Of a DNA stretch of 7,027 bases, positions 5,170-7,027 are shown in pieces; the first letter of the stretch is position 1, and every line of letters begins with the position of its first letter. The stretch spans positions 1 through 7,027 of the forward strand of contig JBBUED010000018.1 of the NCBI GenBank assembly GCA_038078215.1, given 5' to 3'. The notes beneath the pieces are model-generated. The model searched no databases. It was not told the DNA's origin and saw only the letters and a program-made list of their open reading frames with translations. Source of the stretch: GWA1-40-21 sp038078215. GTDB taxonomy: Bacteria; Patescibacteriota; Minisyncoccia; Phycocordibacterales; GWA1-40-21. The position numbers were made by a program, and so were the translations under genes.

Positions 5170-6042
5170 TTAGTAGTTCACTTTTTCCCCATCCGAACTA
5201 AAAGTGATTATTCCTTTCTCATAAGTTTTTAGGATGGCGGATTTATTTTTTTCAAGAATATCCAAAACTTCTTTGTTCGGGTGGCCGTATTGGTTGTTTT
5301 TGCCGGCAGAGATAACGGCATACTCGGGAGAAACGAGACCGGCGAACGATTCTGATGTTGATGTGCGAGAACCGTGATGTCCGACTTTTAAAACATCACT
5401 TTTCAAATTCCGACCGTCAATCATAGACAAATATTTCTCTATTGCTATAGGTGAATCGCCGGTTAGAAGAAAAGAATTGTTTCCGTAGGCGAGCCTTGCC
5501 ACGATTGAAGCGGTATTGGTCTCCCACCCTTCGGTATCTCTATCGGGAAACAAGATGTTGAGCCGCGCTCCCTCGCCCAGATTTAAGGTCATTCCTCTCC
5601 TTGCCAAAATTTTCGGCAAATTTTTATCTTTAATCATCCTCTCCAATTCTTGATACGCGCCGGTATCCGATGAAACGCCCGGCTCCATCACGAAGTCAGC
5701 ACGATAATTTTTTAACACATCAATCAATCCGCCGATATGGTCTTTGTCCGGATGCGTCGCAATCACCGCGTCAATCGTTCGGTCGTAAAATGACATAACT
5801 TTGCCAAGCTCTTTCAAGACTTTTTTATTGGACCCGCCGTCAATCAAAACTTGATTGCCGTTCGGCGCTTCAATAAAAATCGCATCCCCCTGCCCGATGT
5901 CCAAAAAAGAAACTTTCAGCATCCCCCGCCTGTCTTCCGTGAAGACGGTATGCCATATGAAAACATTAACAATCAAAAATCCTAACAAGAAATATAGTTT
6001 GAATTTGTTGGATGACGGCATAATTTGCGTTAAATTTAACAT
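5170..6042 (-). CDS. Membrane-anchored ComEC/Rec2-type metallo-beta-lactamase-fold protein
   Basis: The 290-residue protein has one N-terminal hydrophobic segment (about 16-34) after a short basic stretch (K13, K15), then an MBL-fold domain. Motifs in order: FLDIGQGDA at 46-54, LIDGG at 66-70, the metal-binding THPDKDHIGG at 96-105 (H97, D99, D101, H102), TNTAS at 175-179, LLTGD at 192-196, VGHHGS at 220-225 and YGHP at 252-255. These are the motifs of the MBL domain of ComEC/Rec2, which in competent bacteria is proposed to degrade one DNA strand during uptake. The multi-pass ComEC channel domain is absent, so this is a stand-alone version, probably facing outside the membrane. A nuclease or phosphodiesterase role is inferred. 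Start at 6042 is used; Met8 is a possible alternative. It leads the operon with the DUF5674 and 97-residue genes. Confidence 0.9.
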   Translation of the reverse strand: MLNLTQIMPSSNKFKLYFLLGFLIVNVFIWHTVFTEDRRGMLKVSFLDIGQGDAIFIEAPNGNQVLIDGGSNKKVLKELGKVMSFYDRTIDAVIATHPDKDHIGGLIDVLKNYRADFVMEPGVSSDTGAYQELERMIKDKNLPKILARRGMTLNLGEGARLNILFPDRDTEGWETNTASIVARLAYGNNSFLLTGDSPIAIEKYLSMIDGRNLKSDVLKVGHHGSRTSTSESFAGLVSPEYAVISAGKNNQYGHPNKEVLDILEKNKSAILKTYEKGIITFSSDGEKVNY

Positions 6043-6065
6043 CTTCTGATAATTATCAATCTCTA

Positions 6066-6109
6066 AAATGGTACATAATTTCAGCGATAGCAGAAATTGT
6101 GTACCATTT
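6066..6109. promoter_or_regulatory. 44-nt dyad, possible operator or leader hairpin
   Basis: AAATGGTACATAATTTC (6066-6082) and GAAATTGTGTACCATTT (6093-6109) are inverted copies matched at 16 of 17 positions, around a 10-nt centre. The single mismatch is a G-U pair if read as RNA in the plus sense. It lies 24-67 nt upstream of the MBL gene start in the divergent spacer to the SOD gene. A third half-copy, ATGGTACA-ATTTCC, recurs at 6154-6165 over the likely SOD promoter. This could be a regulator binding site acting on both genes, a leader hairpin of the MBL operon, or a small palindromic repeat. Confidence 0.6.
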
Positions 6110-6112
6110 ATA

Positions 6113-6130
6113 TTTATACAATTTATACAA
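6113..6130 (+). repeat. Tandem 9-nt TTTATACAA repeat
   Basis: TTTATACAA occurs twice head to tail, 6113-6121 and 6122-6130. With the following T, each copy contains TACAAT, a -10-like hexamer also found at 6157-6162. The AT-rich stretch could host minor promoters in either direction. Confidence 0.5.
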
Positions 6131-6153
6131 TTGCATAAATCATATCCTGCCTA

Positions 6154-6162
6154 TGGTACAAT
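6154..6162 (+). promoter_or_regulatory. Candidate extended -10 promoter for the SOD gene
   Basis: TGGTACAAT fits the extended -10 pattern TGnTATAAT with one mismatch, about 31 nt upstream of the SOD start codon. TTGCAT at 6131-6136 is a -35-like box, but at 20 nt its spacing is long, so the extended -10 would carry most of the recognition. A half-site of the upstream dyad overlaps it, which could place the SOD gene under the same regulator. Confidence 0.45.
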
Positions 6163-6193
6163 TTCCTTGTTATCAATAGTCTAACAGAAAATT

Positions 6194-6937
6194 ATGAAAA
6201 AATTTGAAGAGATAAGATTTGCCCTGCCGGAGCTTAAAGGGATATCGGCGAAAAATATTGAGGAGCATCTAAAACTTTATGCCGGCTATGTGAAAAATTC
6301 CAATTTGATCCTTGAAAAAATTGAAGAATTGTCCAAGGACGCGGAAAAGAATGCTTATGTTTTAGCCGAGCTTCAAAGACGATTCGGTTTTGAATTTTGC
6401 GGAATGCGCAATCACGAATATTATTTCCGCTCGCTTGAAGGTGGGGCGAAATCCTTAGACGACATAGGACTTACGCAGTTGGATGCAGTTCAAGGCGAGA
6501 GCGAGAAGCAACCGAGCCATACTTCGCAGTATGGTGAGGAAGCATCGGAGCGAAGCAACGAAGAAATGCGCCAAATGCGTAAGTCCTGCGCGCTTAAAAA
6601 AGCGATTGAGGACACTTGGGGCAGTTTTGACAACTGGCTTGCTCGATTCAAATCTGTCGCCCTGACTCGTGGCATCGGCTGGGCGGTTTTGTTTTATGAC
6701 CCGCAGACGAAAACTTTGCTTAACGCATGGGTTGACGAACATCATCTCGGCAACCTCTCCGGCTTGTCTTTCATAATGGGAATCGATATGTGGGAGCACG
6801 CCTATATGATTGACTATCTTCCGTCCGAAAAAAAGAAATACATTGAGGCCTTTTTTGAAAACATAAATTGGAATGTTGCGGAGGAGAATTTTAAACAAGT
6901 CCATAGCAAAATTGACAAATTTCTTAATATACAATAG
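6194..6937 (+). CDS. Fe/Mn-type superoxide dismutase with an in-frame inserted segment
   Basis: The enzyme converts superoxide to oxygen and hydrogen peroxide in the cytoplasm. The family motifs run in order: LPELKGISAKNIEEH (11-25) with ligand His25, RNHEYYF (72-78) with ligand His74, EDTWGSFDNW (139-148), GIGWAVL (160-166), and DMWEHAYMIDY (198-208) with ligands Asp198 and His202, then INWNVAEENF. All four metal ligands are present. At 247 residues it exceeds the usual 190-210. The excess is a hydrophilic stretch at about 91-132, between GGAKSLDD and ALKKAIEDTWGSF, which relatives join almost directly. That stretch is encoded by a palindromic element at 6466-6587 and lies between the N-terminal helical domain and the C-terminal alpha/beta domain. 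No Gln occupies the usual Fe-type position (Gly70), and histidines (183-184) lie near the Mn-type position, so metal preference is open. No Shine-Dalgarno is seen. Confidence 0.93.
   Translation: MKKFEEIRFALPELKGISAKNIEEHLKLYAGYVKNSNLILEKIEELSKDAEKNAYVLAELQRRFGFEFCGMRNHEYYFRSLEGGAKSLDDIGLTQLDAVQGESEKQPSHTSQYGEEASERSNEEMRQMRKSCALKKAIEDTWGSFDNWLARFKSVALTRGIGWAVLFYDPQTKTLLNAWVDEHHLGNLSGLSFIMGIDMWEHAYMIDYLPSEKKKYIEAFFENINWNVAEENFKQVHSKIDKFLNIQ
6466..6587 (+). mobile_element. Palindromic MITE-like element inserted in frame in the SOD gene
   Basis: The ends AGGACTTACGCA (6466-6477) and TGCGTAAGTCCT (6576-6587) are exact 12-nt inverted repeats. The match extends inward through TTGG/CCAA after one mismatch and then partly through GCA-TTC. 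In the middle, CCATACT-TCGC-AGTATGG (6517-6534) is a perfect 7-bp hairpin. Two purine-rich direct repeats flank it: GAGCGAGAAGCAACCGAG (6499-6516) and GAGCGAAGCAACGAAG (6548-6563). The segment has no stop in the SOD frame and encodes residues 92-131 approximately. No target-site duplication is evident. It has no transposase gene, so it would depend on an enzyme elsewhere. That it is mobile is inferred from structure and from the interruption of a conserved protein. Confidence 0.7.
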
Positions 6938-6996
6938 TCTACAGACAGAGTTAGGAAGGTAATCTATATTTTATTTTAAAAATTTGAGGCACTGAG

Positions 6997-7006
6997 AGGG
7001 GGTGAT
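6997..7006 (+). promoter_or_regulatory. Strong Shine-Dalgarno sequence
   Basis: AGGGGGTGAT matches the anti-SD complement AGGAGGTGAT at nine of ten positions and ends 4 nt before an ATG. It is the only clear ribosome binding site in the window and fixes the start of the gene that runs off the end. Confidence 0.55.
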
Positions 7007-7010
7007 ATTG

Positions 7011-7027
7011 ATGCCACCGGTACGGAA
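7011..7027 (+). CDS. Start of an unidentified gene, cut by the window end
   Basis: Only five complete codons are visible, reading M-P-P-V-R, behind a strong Shine-Dalgarno sequence and 73 nt after the SOD stop codon. An in-frame GTG at 7002 and TTG at 7008 exist but overlap or crowd the ribosome binding site, so ATG at 7011 is preferred. The product cannot be named. No clear terminator lies between the SOD gene and this start, so the two may be cotranscribed. Confidence 0.45.

Noticed and set aside
6455..6934. Open frame of 159 codons on the minus strand within the SOD gene
   Set aside because: The plus-strand frame carries all SOD motifs and ligands. The antisense frame is open by chance and has no recognisable features.
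60..6937. Stop-codon reassignment (UGA as Gly) known in some Patescibacteria
   Set aside because: All genes close at full family length with TAA or TAG, and no conserved position needs an in-frame UGA.

Overview
The window looks like a piece of a Patescibacteria (CPR) chromosome, most likely from the Parcubacteria side. This rests on the DUF5674 gene, the CPR-like bL28 and Fe/Mn-SOD sequences, the short single-function genes, the near absence of Shine-Dalgarno sequences and the repeat-like text between genes. It is an inference from protein character; no marker here fixes a lineage. The standard genetic code fits: the genes end in TAA, or TAG for the SOD, and need no stop reassignment.

Layout. 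Positions 60-3189 hold a minus-strand str operon, transcribed rpsL, rpsG, fusA (S12, S7, EF-G). Only 6 nt separate rpsL from rpsG, but 91 nt filled with long crossed inverted repeats separate rpsG from fusA. Positions 3190-3430 are a repeat-rich spacer. Positions 3431-4048 (minus) encode a small M50 (site-2-protease-like) membrane metalloprotease, divergent from rpmB (bL28, plus, 4182-4424). rpmB has repeats in front and a rho-independent terminator behind. Positions 6042 to 4500 (minus) form a likely three-gene operon: a membrane-anchored ComEC-type metallo-beta-lactamase-fold protein, a DUF5674 protein and a 97-residue helical protein of unknown function. A 151-bp divergent intergenic region with a strong 44-nt dyad separates it from a plus-strand Fe/Mn superoxide dismutase (6194-6937). 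The window ends in the first codons of another gene behind an unusually good Shine-Dalgarno sequence.

Most of the window is housekeeping: translation factors and ribosomal proteins, an oxidative-stress enzyme and a membrane protease. The most interesting point is inside the SOD gene. A roughly 122-bp element with exact 12-bp terminal inverted repeats, a perfect internal hairpin and internal direct repeats sits in frame. It adds about 41 hydrophilic residues between the two SOD domains while all four metal ligands remain. This resembles in concept the Rickettsia palindromic elements that insert in frame in genes, and may be a CPR equivalent. Second-tier signals are a one-residue deletion removing the conserved proline of the S12 KDLPGVRY loop, the mutually exclusive hairpins before fusA with a related copy before rpmB, and the dyad between the MBL and SOD genes.
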